A stretch of DNA of 64,000 nucleotides from JAGNLM01 sp964439835 (lineage in GTDB: Bacteria; Pseudomonadota; Gammaproteobacteria; JAABTG01): the NCBI GenBank assembly GCA_964439835.1, contig CAYTPQ010000010.1:1-64000 (forward strand), in the 5' to 3' direction. A program made the translations under genes and the position numbers. This document shows positions 40,067 to 49,440 of the stretch, one piece after another; the stretch's first letter is position 1, and each line of letters starts with the position of its first letter. The notes beneath the pieces are model-generated. The model made no database searches, had not been told where the DNA came from, and saw only the letters and a program-made list of their open reading frames with translations.

Positions 40067-40257
40067 CCCACCACACTCGACCGCCACGGAAGCCGGCTAG
40101 CCCGAAGGGGTGATGCATCCCCTCGCTCGCGCGGCGTAGGATCCTGCGCCGGTTCAGCCACGCGCCGCAGGAGCGGCGGCCAGGAAGGCTGTCCCCGACG
40201 TTCGGCCGTCACGTTGGCCCGGACTCAGACAACAACACCAAGAAGGGGGGACATTCG

Positions 40258-41637
40258 ATGCGACGCGTCTCAGCCGTTGCGGCGGCCGTTGCCGCGACCC
40301 TCGGAGCCGCCGCCCAGGGGGCGGCCGCTGCGGGGTTCGCCCTGATCGAGCACGGGGCCAGCGGGCTCGGCAACGCCTACGCGGGCGGCGCCGCGATCGC
40401 CGCCGACCCCACCACCGTCTACTTCAACCCCGCGGGGATGACCCGGCTCCCCGGGACCCAGGTCGCCTTCGCGCTCAACTACGTCAAGCCGAAGATCGAC
40501 TTCCACAACGACGGCAGCAGCGTCCAGGTCGGTCCCCTCCCCCCAGCCCCCATCCGGCCGGGGCCGGGTGACTCCGCGAGCGGCGGCGATGCAGGCAACG
40601 GCGCGTTCATCCCGAACGCCTACGTGACCCACGCGCTCTCCGAGCAGGTCACGCTCGGACTCGCCATCGACGCGCCGTTCGGCCTGGTGACCCAGTACGA
40701 CAGCGGCTGGGTCGGGCGCTACCACGCCATCAAGTCGGACCTGAAGACCATCAACTTCAATCCCTCGGTCGCCGTGAAGCTCGACCACGGGCTCTCGGTC
40801 GGCGCAGGCGTCAGCGCGCTCTACACCGACGTCGAGCTGACCAAGTCCATCGATGTCTGCGCGGGGCGGCCGCTCGTCCTGGGCGGGCCGAACCCGGGGG
40901 GCTGCGACGCCCGCAGCAAGGTGTCCGGGGACGACTGGAGCTTCGGCTACAACCTGGGGTTGCTCTACGAGCTCGACGACCGGACGCGCTTCGGCATCGC
41001 CTACCGCAAGTGGATGAAGCCGCACGTGGAGGGCGAGGGTAAGTTCAACTTCTCAGCCGCAACGCCCCCGCAGATGCTGCCGGCCCTGACGGCGCCGAGC
41101 CCGCCGGGGCTGGGCCTCGTCGACGGTACGGACGCCAGCGCCAAGGTGTCCCTCCCCGACTCCCTCTCGCTCAGCGCCTTCCACGCCTTCACGCCGGAGT
41201 GGGCGGTGATGGCGGACGTCAGCTGGACCCATTGGAGTAAGCTCGACACCATCCGGATCGACTTCGACAGCGGCGCCGCCAGCACGCTCGCCCTGGACTA
41301 CAAGGACTCCTGGCGCTACAGCGTCGGGATCGCCTACACCCCGGGCGGCGGGCCGTTGACCTGGCGGGTGGGCTTCGCCTTCGACGAGGAGCCCGTGCGC
41401 AGCGCCGAGACACGAACCCCGAGGCTCCCCGGCAACGACCGACGCTGGCTCGCGGTGGGGGTGGGCTATCGGGTGAGCGACGCCCTAAGCCTGGACTTCG
41501 GCTACGCCCACCTGTTCGTGAGCGACACGGAGATCCGCAACCGCGAGTCGAGCGGGGCGCTCACCCACTCCCTCACCGGCGACTACGAGCTGGCGGTCGA
41601 CATCGTCGGCGCCCAGCTCAACTGGCGCTTCCAGTAA
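40258..41637 (+). CDS. FadL-like outer-membrane long-chain fatty acid transporter (OmpP1/TodX family)
   Basis: This 459-residue outer-membrane beta-barrel has a signal peptide (first 25 residues). The family N-terminus is AAAAGFALIEHGASGLGNAYAGGAA, the NPAGMTRLPGTQVAF plug/hatch region follows, and the barrel ends FQ. FadL proteins bring hydrophobic molecules across the outer membrane. Substrate is unproven: fatty acids, hydrocarbons or aromatics. AAGGGGGG precedes the ATG. It converges with an acyl-CoA synthetase gene, with 7 bp between stop codons, which fits a fatty acid uptake role. Confidence 0.92.
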   Translation: MRRVSAVAAAVAATLGAAAQGAAAAGFALIEHGASGLGNAYAGGAAIAADPTTVYFNPAGMTRLPGTQVAFALNYVKPKIDFHNDGSSVQVGPLPPAPIRPGPGDSASGGDAGNGAFIPNAYVTHALSEQVTLGLAIDAPFGLVTQYDSGWVGRYHAIKSDLKTINFNPSVAVKLDHGLSVGAGVSALYTDVELTKSIDVCAGRPLVLGGPNPGGCDARSKVSGDDWSFGYNLGLLYELDDRTRFGIAYRKWMKPHVEGEGKFNFSAATPPQMLPALTAPSPPGLGLVDGTDASAKVSLPDSLSLSAFHAFTPEWAVMADVSWTHWSKLDTIRIDFDSGAASTLALDYKDSWRYSVGIAYTPGGGPLTWRVGFAFDEEPVRSAETRTPRLPGNDRRWLAVGVGYRVSDALSLDFGYAHLFVSDTEIRNRESSGALTHSLTGDYELAVDIVGAQLNWRFQ

Positions 41638-41644
41638 GCCGGCT

Positions 41645-43492
41645 TCAGGCGACCCGCCGGCGCGCGCCGGCGGGTCCCTCCTGGTAGACCTGCTCGATCC
41701 GAGGCCGGAAGCGCTCGAGCACGTTGCTGCGCTTCACCTTCATGGTCGGCGTCAGCAGGCCGTTGTCGATCGTCCAGGGCTCGCTGGAGAGGACCAGGCG
41801 CCGGACCTTGGCGTAGCCGGGGAAACCGCGCAGTTGCCGGTCGACGCGGGACTGGGCCGCCGCGATCACCTCCGGGTGGTCCAGGCTTGCCGGGGCCTGC
41901 GGGTCGAGGCCGAGTCGCTCGGCGAGGTTTACCCACTCCTCCGGATTCAGCACCAGTACCGCGCTGAGGAACGCCCGCCCCTCCCCCAACACCATCGCCT
42001 GGTCGAACAGGTCGTCCAGGGTGATCGCGACCTCCATGTCGACGGGGGGGACGTTCTCGCCGTTCGAGAGCACCAGGATGTCCTTCAGGCGTCCCGTGAT
42101 GTAGATCCGCCCCTCCCGGATCTCCACCTTGTCGCCCGTCCGCAGCCAGCCGTCGGCCCCCAGTACCTGGCGGGTGGCCTCCGGGTTGTTCCAGTAGCCG
42201 AGCATGACGCCGGGGCCCCGCACCAGCAGCTCGCCGTCCTCGGCGACGCGCAGGTCGATGCCCGGCAGTGGCGGGCCCACGCTCGCGGGGTCGTTGTTGG
42301 CCAGCGTGTTCACGCTGATCACGGGGCTGGTCTCGGTCAGCCCGTACCCCTGCAGGACCGGCAGCCCCAGACCGAGGAACAGCCGCGCCACCGCCCCGGG
42401 CAGGGCCGCCCCACCGCTCACCGCGATACGCAGGCGACCGCCAAGACGACCCAGGACCTTCGTCGCCACGAGACGGCGAAGCAGCGGCCAGAGCAGCAAC
42501 GCGGGGCCCCAGGAGGCACGACCCTGCTGCATTTCGAAGCGCCGCCAGCCGACATCCACGGTGAGCTGGAACAGCCGGCGGCGGAAGGCGGGCGCCTTCT
42601 CGAGCTGCTGCTGGATCCGGGCGTAGAAGCGCTCGAAGATGCGCGGCACCGCGATCAGCACCGTGGGCCGGGCCTGCTGGAGGTCTTCGCCGAGCTGCTG
42701 GACCGAGCGGCTGAAGACCACGCAGGCGCCCGCCGCGAGCGGCAGGTAGTAGCCGGCCGTGCGCTCCAGGGTGTGGGAGAGCGGCAGGAACGAGAGGAAC
42801 ACGTCCTCCCGGAAGCAGTCCATCGTCTCGAGGGAGGCCTGGGCGACCGCAGTGATGTTCCGGTGGCTCAGCATCACGCCCTTCGGCCGGCCGGTGGTCC
42901 CCGAGGTGTAGACGATGGAGGCGAGCGCCGCGGGGTCGCCGTCCCGCCAGATCGGTGCTGAGGGTCCCTCCGGCAGCCACTCGGAGACCGCGGACACGCG
43001 GTCGTCGAGAGGGGTCGGCGGCGCGTCCCCGGAGCGTCCGGCCGAGAGCAGCAGGACCCGCCGCGGCCCGTGCGCCCCGCTGAGGAGGGGGCCGAGGCGA
43101 CGCCAGGCCGCCGCGTCCTGTAGCAGCAGTACCCGGGCCCCCGAGTCCTCCAGGATGTGAGCGACGTTGTCGGGGCGGTCGTCGACGTAGAGCGGCACCG
43201 TGACGAGCCCCAGACCGAGCGCCGCCTGGTCGAAGAAGACCCACTCGGGGGAATTGCGCAGGGCCAGAGCCACGCGGTCGCCGGGGTGCAGTCCCTCCGC
43301 GGCGAGGGCGCGCTGCCAGCGTCCCACCTCGCCCGCGACCTCGCCCCAGGTCAGGGTGCGCCACTGGGCGGTGTCCCGGTCGAATGCCTGGTAGGCGGGT
43401 CGTTGGGGCGTGCGCCGCACGCGCTCGCGCAGCAGGCCGTCCAGTGTCTGGGCCGCGCCGGGCCCGATCACGTCCTTCGTCCAGCCCTTCAT
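41645..43492 (-). CDS. long-chain acyl-CoA synthetase (AMP-forming)
   Basis: This 615-residue adenylating enzyme activates fatty acids to acyl-CoA. AMP-binding motifs are YTSGTTGRPKGVML, VLQGYGLTETSP, GYWNNPEATRQV, WLRTGDKVE and the GRLKDILVLSNGENVPP block. The ending KVKRSNVLERFRPRIEQVY matches the long AAE/AAS-like subgroup. The ATG at 43492 (MKGWTKDV) was chosen over the start at 43573. It is divergent from a DUF2939 gene. A perfect 26-bp palindrome lies within its last 30 bp. Confidence 0.93.
   Translation of the reverse strand: MKGWTKDVIGPGAAQTLDGLLRERVRRTPQRPAYQAFDRDTAQWRTLTWGEVAGEVGRWQRALAAEGLHPGDRVALALRNSPEWVFFDQAALGLGLVTVPLYVDDRPDNVAHILEDSGARVLLLQDAAAWRRLGPLLSGAHGPRRVLLLSAGRSGDAPPTPLDDRVSAVSEWLPEGPSAPIWRDGDPAALASIVYTSGTTGRPKGVMLSHRNITAVAQASLETMDCFREDVFLSFLPLSHTLERTAGYYLPLAAGACVVFSRSVQQLGEDLQQARPTVLIAVPRIFERFYARIQQQLEKAPAFRRRLFQLTVDVGWRRFEMQQGRASWGPALLLWPLLRRLVATKVLGRLGGRLRIAVSGGAALPGAVARLFLGLGLPVLQGYGLTETSPVISVNTLANNDPASVGPPLPGIDLRVAEDGELLVRGPGVMLGYWNNPEATRQVLGADGWLRTGDKVEIREGRIYITGRLKDILVLSNGENVPPVDMEVAITLDDLFDQAMVLGEGRAFLSAVLVLNPEEWVNLAERLGLDPQAPASLDHPEVIAAAQSRVDRQLRGFPGYAKVRRLVLSSEPWTIDNGLLTPTMKVKRSNVLERFRPRIEQVYQEGPAGARRRVA
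41651..41676. terminator. perfect 26-bp palindrome at the 3' ends of fadL-like and acyl-CoA synthetase genes
   Basis: GACCCGCCGGCGC (41651-41663) is immediately followed by its exact reverse complement (41664-41676). It lies in the coding end of the acyl-CoA synthetase gene and 14 bp past the fadL-like stop. There is no T-run. It could act as a bidirectional hairpin that stops either transcript, or a protein-binding site. Confidence 0.5.
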
Positions 43493-43566
43493 GCTCGCGC
43501 CACCCCGCCGGGACACCGCTGGAAGACGGTGCAGACTGCCACAAGTGACTGAAAGTTGTCCACTAA

Positions 43567-43585
43567 ACCACACACCGCCTGTGGT
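43567..43585. promoter_or_regulatory. inverted repeat between divergent acyl-CoA synthetase and DUF2939 genes
   Basis: ACCACA and TGTGGT are separated by 7 nt, in the 128-bp gap between divergent genes, next to a TAGCAT -10-like element. It has the size of an operator half-site pair. The regulator is unknown. Confidence 0.35.
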
Positions 43586-43620
43586 AGCATAGCCCGCTCA
43601 GAGAGTCTCCGGGGGTTCCC

Positions 43621-44103
43621 ATGCGCTTCTTGCTCGCCGTGGTCGTCCTGGCCGCGCTGATTTTCGGTGGCTGGCCCTACTACACCTATTACCGGTTGGA
43701 CGGTGCCCTCGCAGGCCGCGACGATCGCGAGATGGGCGAGCTGATCGACTTGGAGAGCGTGCGCCGCAGTACCGAGAGCTCGGCCGAGCGGCGCCTCCAG
43801 CGCCAGTTGCCGGGTCAAGACGCCGTGAGCACGCTGGTGCGCGACGGCGCGCGGATCGTCACCCGCACCGCGGCCCAGGACATCACCCTCGAGTGGGTCC
43901 GCGAAACGCTGCGGGGCAGCCCGGCGAAGCCCGACCAGCCCTACCCGTCCCTGGTGGGGCGCACCTCGTTTGCCTTCTTCGAGTCCCCGACACGGTTCGT
44001 GGCCCGCGTCGGGGAACTGGGCGACGCCACCGTCGCCGTTCAACTCGACCTCCAGGACTGGCGCTGGCGGGTGACCGGGATCTACCCCTGCGGCGGCTGG
44101 TGA
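43621..44103 (+). CDS. DUF2939 family protein
   Basis: This 160-residue protein has an N-terminal hydrophobic segment (2-18) with the start MRFLLAVVVLAALIFGGWPYYTYYRLDGAL. The rest is an alpha/beta domain with ESVRRSLxxQLxxQ-like RRSTESSAERRLQRQL and a C-terminal LQDWRWRVTGIYP. That is the DUF2939 pattern. It is likely anchored to the inner membrane facing the periplasm. Function unknown. Confidence 0.88.
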   Translation: MRFLLAVVVLAALIFGGWPYYTYYRLDGALAGRDDREMGELIDLESVRRSTESSAERRLQRQLPGQDAVSTLVRDGARIVTRTAAQDITLEWVRETLRGSPAKPDQPYPSLVGRTSFAFFESPTRFVARVGELGDATVAVQLDLQDWRWRVTGIYPCGGW

Positions 44104-44143
44104 GGCCGCTCGTTGGCGCCCGCGCAGCCCGGGGGTATCGGTC

Positions 44144-45313
44144 TCAGTCCCGGCGCAGGCGCTCGGACACGGCGATCGGCGTCGGGTAGCGCAGCACCAC
44201 CCAGTAGGACGACACGATGAAGGTCAGCACCGTCACGATCTTCACCAGATAGGCCCCCTCGGCGGTGGCGAATCCGCTGCTGACCGCCGCCAGCGCGATC
44301 AGGAAGGAGAACTCGGAGAGCTGCCCGAGGCGAACGCCGACCTCCTGTCCCATGCGCACGCTCTCCCCGGACCAGGACAGCAGCACCCGAAACACCACCG
44401 GCTTCGCCGCCATCAGGGCCGCCGTCAGGACCAGCGCGGGCGCAAGCACGGCGGGCAGCAGGCTCAGGTCGAGCTGGGCGCCGAGGCTGAAGAAGAACAG
44501 CACGAGGAAGAAGTCGCGCAGGGGCCGCAGGCTCTGGGCGATGTAGATGGCGATCGGGTGGGTGGCCACCGCGACGCCAGCGACGAACGCGCCGATCTCG
44601 GTAGAGAGACCCACGGCCGCTGCCAGCTGAGCCATGCCGAGGCACCAGCCGATGGCCAGCAGGAAGAGGTACTCCGGGATGCGGTCGAAGCGCTCCAGCA
44701 AGCGGTTCAGGAGGTAGCGCTCGACCAGGAACGCGAGCAGCACCAGCAGCGGCAGGCGCACCATCAGCAGGGCGGCCTCCTCCAGGGGCGAGGCGCTCTG
44801 GTCGCCGAAGCTCGCCACCACCATCAGGGCGACGATGGCCAGGATGTCCTGGAGCAGCAGGATGCTGATGATGATCTGGCCGACGTGCTGGTGGTGCAGG
44901 GCCGTCGTCGGGAGGAGCTTCACGCCGATGATGGTGCTGGAGAACATGGCCGCGACGCCCACCAGGATCGCGTCTCGCGCCCCGAACCCAAAGGCCAGCG
45001 AGAGACCGGCGCCGGTCGCGCCGAAGGCGAGCGAGCTGAGCCCGGTCACCAGGGTGGACTGGCGCAGGCTGCGGAGCAGGTCCTGGGGCTTCAGGTCGAG
45101 GCCGAGCAGGAACAGCAGGAAGATGATCCCGATGTGGGCAGCCTGTTCCAGCAGGGCGGCGTCCCGCACCAGCCCCAGCCCCCAGGGGCCGAGCAGCACC
45201 CCGACCGCGATGTAGACCACCAGCAGCGACTGGCGCGCGTAGAGGCCGAGGGTCGCCAGAAAGGCGGCCCCCGTGAAGACCATGAAGACCGAGTAGACGA
45301 TGGAGTCGTGCAT
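44144..45313 (-). CDS. CPA2-family cation:proton antiporter (KefB/NapA-like membrane domain)
   Basis: This 389-residue protein has about 12 hydrophobic segments. Conserved motifs are LLFLLGLDLKPQDL, MFSSTIIGVKLLP and a QDILAIVAL segment. It lacks the C-terminal TrkA-N/RCK domain of KefB/KefC, so it is a bare antiporter. CPA2 members exchange Na+ or K+ for H+. The GTG/ATG choice at 45313 follows TAGGGGTG and gives a normal N-terminal helix. It starts 11 bp after the hrpA stop and is likely in its transcript. Confidence 0.9.
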   Translation of the reverse strand: MHDSIVYSVFMVFTGAAFLATLGLYARQSLLVVYIAVGVLLGPWGLGLVRDAALLEQAAHIGIIFLLFLLGLDLKPQDLLRSLRQSTLVTGLSSLAFGATGAGLSLAFGFGARDAILVGVAAMFSSTIIGVKLLPTTALHHQHVGQIIISILLLQDILAIVALMVVASFGDQSASPLEEAALLMVRLPLLVLLAFLVERYLLNRLLERFDRIPEYLFLLAIGWCLGMAQLAAAVGLSTEIGAFVAGVAVATHPIAIYIAQSLRPLRDFFLVLFFFSLGAQLDLSLLPAVLAPALVLTAALMAAKPVVFRVLLSWSGESVRMGQEVGVRLGQLSEFSFLIALAAVSSGFATAEGAYLVKIVTVLTFIVSSYWVVLRYPTPIAVSERLRRD

Positions 45314-45324
45314 CACCCCTAATT

Positions 45325-48300
45325 CTAGGAGGCAGAAGCGCCGGGGCGCAGGTCTTCCCACAACCGCGCCAGACGGGTAGCCGAGACCGGCACGGCCGTC
45401 TTCAGCTCCTGGGCGAACAGGGACACCCGCAGCTCCTCCAGCAGCCAGCGCAGCTCTTCCAATTTGGGATCGCGCCCGCCGCGCGCGCGCAGTCCGGACA
45501 GGGCCTCACGACACGGCCGCCACAGCCGCTCGACCTCGGCCTGCCGCGCGGCGTCGCGCCCTGCCTCGCCGCCCAGCCGGTCCAGGCGGCGCAGGACCGC
45601 CCTGAGATACCGGGGGAGGTGCGCGAGCCAGCGCTCGGGGGTGTCCCGCACGAACCCGCGATACATCAGGTGGGCGAGCTGCTGGCGGATGTCCTCGCGG
45701 GCGCCGGCGCTCGCCGGCGAGCCCAGCGCCTCGAGCCGCCGGGCCGCCTCCCGGTACAGGCGGAGCGCCTCGTCCACCTGCTCTGCGAGCTGTGTCGCCA
45801 CCTCGGCCAGGCGCCCCCGCCCCGCCTCCCGGCGCGCGCGGTAGGCCGGCTCCGAGCGCACGCCGGTGTCGGGGGCAAGACAGCGCTCTGCCACCGCCCG
45901 CAACAGGTCGCGCCGCAGCTCGGCGCACGCCCCCACCGCCTCGGGCGCGAGGCCCCGCGTCTCGCCCCAGGGCGAGGGCCCGAGGGTGCCGTAGGCGAGG
46001 CACATGGCGTCGAGCCCCGGCAGGCGCCGTTCGAGCGCGCCGAGCTGTGGCGCCAGGTCGAGCAGAACGAGCTTCAGCAGGCCCTCCCGGTGGGCCGCCT
46101 CGGCCTCCGCGGCGGTCCCGAAGACACGGATCGACACCGCGTTTCCGCCGTCCGTCAGGGCCGGGAAGCCACGCACGGGCACGCCGCCGATGATTGCTTC
46201 GACCTGCTCCGGGATGTCGCCGAACACCCAGCGGCGGCCGCTCTCCCGCGACAGGCCCGGCCAGTGCGCCGCGTCGAGACCCGCGTGCACGACCTCGACC
46301 AGCTGGCCACGCAACGCCCGGAGGTCCCGGCCGGTTGCCAGGAGCTCGCCACCGGCCCCCAGCACCTCGAACCGCATGGTGAGGTGCGCCGGGAGGGGGG
46401 CCTGGGACCAGGCCTCCGCCGGCACCGGCACACCCGTCATCCGCAGCAGTTCCCGGGCGAGGGCCTCGCGCAGCGAGCCGCGGGGTGGACCGAGGGCCTC
46501 GGCGCAGGCCCGGGCGAAGTCCGGCGCGGGGACGTAGTGGCGGCGCACCGGCCTCGGCAGGGCCCGGATCATGGCGGTCAGCTTCTCCGCCAGCAGACCG
46601 GGGACTAGCCACTCAAAGCGGTCCGGGTCGAGGGCGGGAAGGAGTAGCACCGGCACCCGCGCGGTGACGCCATCGGCCTCGTGACCCGGCTCGAAGCGGT
46701 AGATGAGGGGTAGGCTCGCCCCCCCCACCTCGATCGCGTCGGGGAAGCGGTCCGCCCCAACGCCCTCTGCGCCGTGGCGCATCAGGGCCTCGCGATCCAG
46801 GAACAGACGGCGCGGCTCGGTGCGCTCGACCCCTCGACGCCAGGCCTCGAACTGGCGCTCGCTTGCCACCCCGGCCGGAACGCGCGCGTCGTAGAAGGCA
46901 AAGATGACCTCGTCGCCGACAAGGATGTCCTGGCGCCGGGCCCGATCCTCGAGTCCCGCCACCTCCGCGTGCAGCGCCTGGTTGTGGGCGAGGAAGGGCG
47001 CCGGCGGGCGGTAGTCCCCCTCCACCAGGGCGGCGCGCAGGAAGATCTCTCGCGCGACCGCCGGGTCGATCCGGCCGTAGGCCACCGGCCGGCGGGTCAC
47101 GACGGGCAGGCCGTACAGCGTCAGGTCCTCGAAGGCCACGACCTCGCCCCGCTCCGGGTCCCAGTGGGGATCGGCGTAGTGCCGGCGCACCAGCTGGGCC
47201 GGCGCCAGGGGCTCGACCCAGGCGGGGTCGATGGCGGCGACGGTGCGGGCAAACAGGCGCGAGGTCTCGACCAGCTCGGCCGCCATCACCCACTTCGGCC
47301 CCTTGCCCGCGAGACCCGAGGCCGGGTGCAGATGGAACACCGCCCCGCGGGCGCCCCGGTAGGCGCCGTCGTCCCGGCGGACCCCGATGTGCCCGAGCAG
47401 CCCCGAGAGCAGCGCCCGGTGCACGCGGGCCGGCTCGGCGGGCGCCTCGTTGAGCCGCAGGCCCATGTCGTGGAGCAGCGCCAGCACCTGCTGGTGGGTG
47501 TCGTGCCACTCGCGCATCCGCACGTAGGACAGAAAGCGCTCGCGGCAGAGCTGGCGGAGCTTGGCCCGCGAGAGGTGGCGCGCCTGCTCGTGGTAGAACG
47601 CCCAGAGCTTGAGCAGCGCGAGGAAGTCCGAGCCGGCGACCTGGAACTCCCGGTGCGAGGCGTCCGCCGCGGCCCGGGCCGCCAGCGGCCGCTCCCGCGG
47701 GTCCTGGATCTCCAGCGCGCTGACGATGACCAGCACCTCGGCGAGGCACCCTTCATCCCGGGCGGCCAACAGCATCCTCGCGAGCCGGGGGTCGACCGGC
47801 AGCCGGGCTAGGTCGCGGCCCAACTCGGTCAGCCGCCGCTCCCGGTCGACCGCGCCGATCTCCGCCAGCAGCCGGTAGCCGTCGTTGACGTAGCGGGGGT
47901 CGGGCGGGTCGATGAACGGAAACCGGTCGACCGCGCCGAGCCCCAGGGCCTCCATCCGCAGGATGACGGCAGCGAGACTGGTTCGCAGGATCTCCGGGTC
48001 GGTGTAGGCCGGCCGGAGCCCGAATTCGGCCTCGTCGTAGAGCCGCACGCACACCCCCGGCCCGAGGCGCCCGCAGCGGCCCTTGCGCTGGTCGGCCGAG
48101 GCCCGGGAAACCCGTTCCACCGGCAGGCGCTGGACCTTGGTGCGGTGGCTGTAGCGGCTCACCCGCGCCAGCCCCGTGTCCACCACGTAGCGGATCCCCG
48201 GAACGGTCAGGGAGGTCTCGGCGACGTTGGTCGCCAGCACCAGGCGGCGGGCGCCGGAGGGCCGGAAGACCTGCTCCTGCTCGGCGGCGCCGAGGCGGGC

Positions 48301-49320
48301 GTAGAGCGGCAGGATCTCGGTACCCGGCGGGTGGCGCTTGCGCAGGGCCTCGCTGGTCTCCCGGATCTCCCGCTCTCCGGGCAGGAAGATCAGCACGTCG
48401 CCGGGGCCCTCCCGGGTCAGCTCGTCGACCGCGTCCAGGATCGCCTCGGGCAGGCCCTGGTCGCGCGCGTCCTCGTCCTCCCCCGCGACCGGCCGGTAGC
48501 GGACCTCCACCGGGTAGGTCCGGCCGGGCACCTCGACGACCGGCGCCCCGCCAAAGTGGCGCGAGAAGCGGGCCGGGTCGATGGTCGCCGAGGTGACGAT
48601 CAGCTTGAGGTCCGGGCGCCGGGGCAGGAGCCGCTTCAGGTAGCCGAGCAGGAAGTCGATGTTCAGGCTGCGCTCGTGGGCCTCGTCGACGATCAGGGTG
48701 TCGTAGGCGAGCAGCAGGCGGTCGGACTGGAGCTCGGCCAGCAGCACGCCGTCGGTCATCAGCTTGACCGCGGTCTCGGCGCGGGTCCGGTCGCTGAAGC
48801 GTACCTTGTGCCCGACGAGACGGCTGCCCTTCGGCCCGAGTTCCTGGGCGATCCGGGCGGCCACGCTGCGGGCGGCGATCCGCCGCGGCTGGGTGTGGCC
48901 GATCACCCCGGTCACGCCGCGACCAAGGGCCAGGCAGAGCTTTGGCAGCTGGGTGGTCTTGCCCGACCCGGTCTCGCCGCAGACCACCGTCACTGGGTGC
49001 GCGGTGACGGCCTCCGCAATCGGGTCGAGGCAAGCGCTGATCGGAAGCTCCGGCGGGAACTCCACCTTGGGGACGCGGGCGCGGCGCTCGGCCACCAACG
49101 CCAGCGAGGCCTCCACGGCCCCGGCCAGGTGCCCGATCTCGCCCGCGAGCGGGTCGCCCGCGAGCACCCGCCGGCGCAGGGACAGCAGGGCCCGGCGCAG
49201 GCGCTCCCGGTCCCGGCCCATGCAGCCGTCGACCTGGCGCAGCAGCCGCTCCACCGGCCGGGCCGGCGACCCGCCCGCCATAAGGTTCCGCCGCCTCCCG
49301 CCGCTAAGCCCAGACGACAT
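45325..49320 (-). CDS. hrpA: ATP-dependent RNA helicase HrpA
   Basis: This DEAH-box helicase works in RNA processing and ribosome rescue. It has 1331 residues, near E. coli HrpA (1300). Walker A is GETGSGKTT (115-123), DEAH is at 212-215, and SAT and QRKGRCGR motifs follow. After the helicase core come HA2/OB-like domains and the long DUF3418-type C-terminal region found in HrpA. An ATG 13 codons downstream of the chosen start is also possible. It is convergent with nothing and divergent from the GGDEF gene, with 120 bp between. Confidence 0.96.
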   Translation of the reverse strand: MSSGLSGGRRRNLMAGGSPARPVERLLRQVDGCMGRDRERLRRALLSLRRRVLAGDPLAGEIGHLAGAVEASLALVAERRARVPKVEFPPELPISACLDPIAEAVTAHPVTVVCGETGSGKTTQLPKLCLALGRGVTGVIGHTQPRRIAARSVAARIAQELGPKGSRLVGHKVRFSDRTRAETAVKLMTDGVLLAELQSDRLLLAYDTLIVDEAHERSLNIDFLLGYLKRLLPRRPDLKLIVTSATIDPARFSRHFGGAPVVEVPGRTYPVEVRYRPVAGEDEDARDQGLPEAILDAVDELTREGPGDVLIFLPGEREIRETSEALRKRHPPGTEILPLYARLGAAEQEQVFRPSGARRLVLATNVAETSLTVPGIRYVVDTGLARVSRYSHRTKVQRLPVERVSRASADQRKGRCGRLGPGVCVRLYDEAEFGLRPAYTDPEILRTSLAAVILRMEALGLGAVDRFPFIDPPDPRYVNDGYRLLAEIGAVDRERRLTELGRDLARLPVDPRLARMLLAARDEGCLAEVLVIVSALEIQDPRERPLAARAAADASHREFQVAGSDFLALLKLWAFYHEQARHLSRAKLRQLCRERFLSYVRMREWHDTHQQVLALLHDMGLRLNEAPAEPARVHRALLSGLLGHIGVRRDDGAYRGARGAVFHLHPASGLAGKGPKWVMAAELVETSRLFARTVAAIDPAWVEPLAPAQLVRRHYADPHWDPERGEVVAFEDLTLYGLPVVTRRPVAYGRIDPAVAREIFLRAALVEGDYRPPAPFLAHNQALHAEVAGLEDRARRQDILVGDEVIFAFYDARVPAGVASERQFEAWRRGVERTEPRRLFLDREALMRHGAEGVGADRFPDAIEVGGASLPLIYRFEPGHEADGVTARVPVLLLPALDPDRFEWLVPGLLAEKLTAMIRALPRPVRRHYVPAPDFARACAEALGPPRGSLREALARELLRMTGVPVPAEAWSQAPLPAHLTMRFEVLGAGGELLATGRDLRALRGQLVEVVHAGLDAAHWPGLSRESGRRWVFGDIPEQVEAIIGGVPVRGFPALTDGGNAVSIRVFGTAAEAEAAHREGLLKLVLLDLAPQLGALERRLPGLDAMCLAYGTLGPSPWGETRGLAPEAVGACAELRRDLLRAVAERCLAPDTGVRSEPAYRARREAGRGRLAEVATQLAEQVDEALRLYREAARRLEALGSPASAGAREDIRQQLAHLMYRGFVRDTPERWLAHLPRYLRAVLRRLDRLGGEAGRDAARQAEVERLWRPCREALSGLRARGGRDPKLEELRWLLEELRVSLFAQELKTAVPVSATRLARLWEDLRPGASAS

Positions 49321-49440
49321 CCCACGCGTCCCCAGTCAACCGCCGAGAGGACCGAGACGCCGGATGTCGGTGCGCGAACCGGCCTCAGTCAGGATGCAGT
49401 GGACCGCTCGGTCTCACCCCCCACCGCCCAGGGAGGCAGG

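Noticed and set aside
48145..49440. N-terminal extension of the GGDEF ORF through hrpA
   Set aside because: The ORF happens to remain open opposite hrpA. The ATG at 49441 has a strong Shine-Dalgarno and starts the conserved N-terminal domain.
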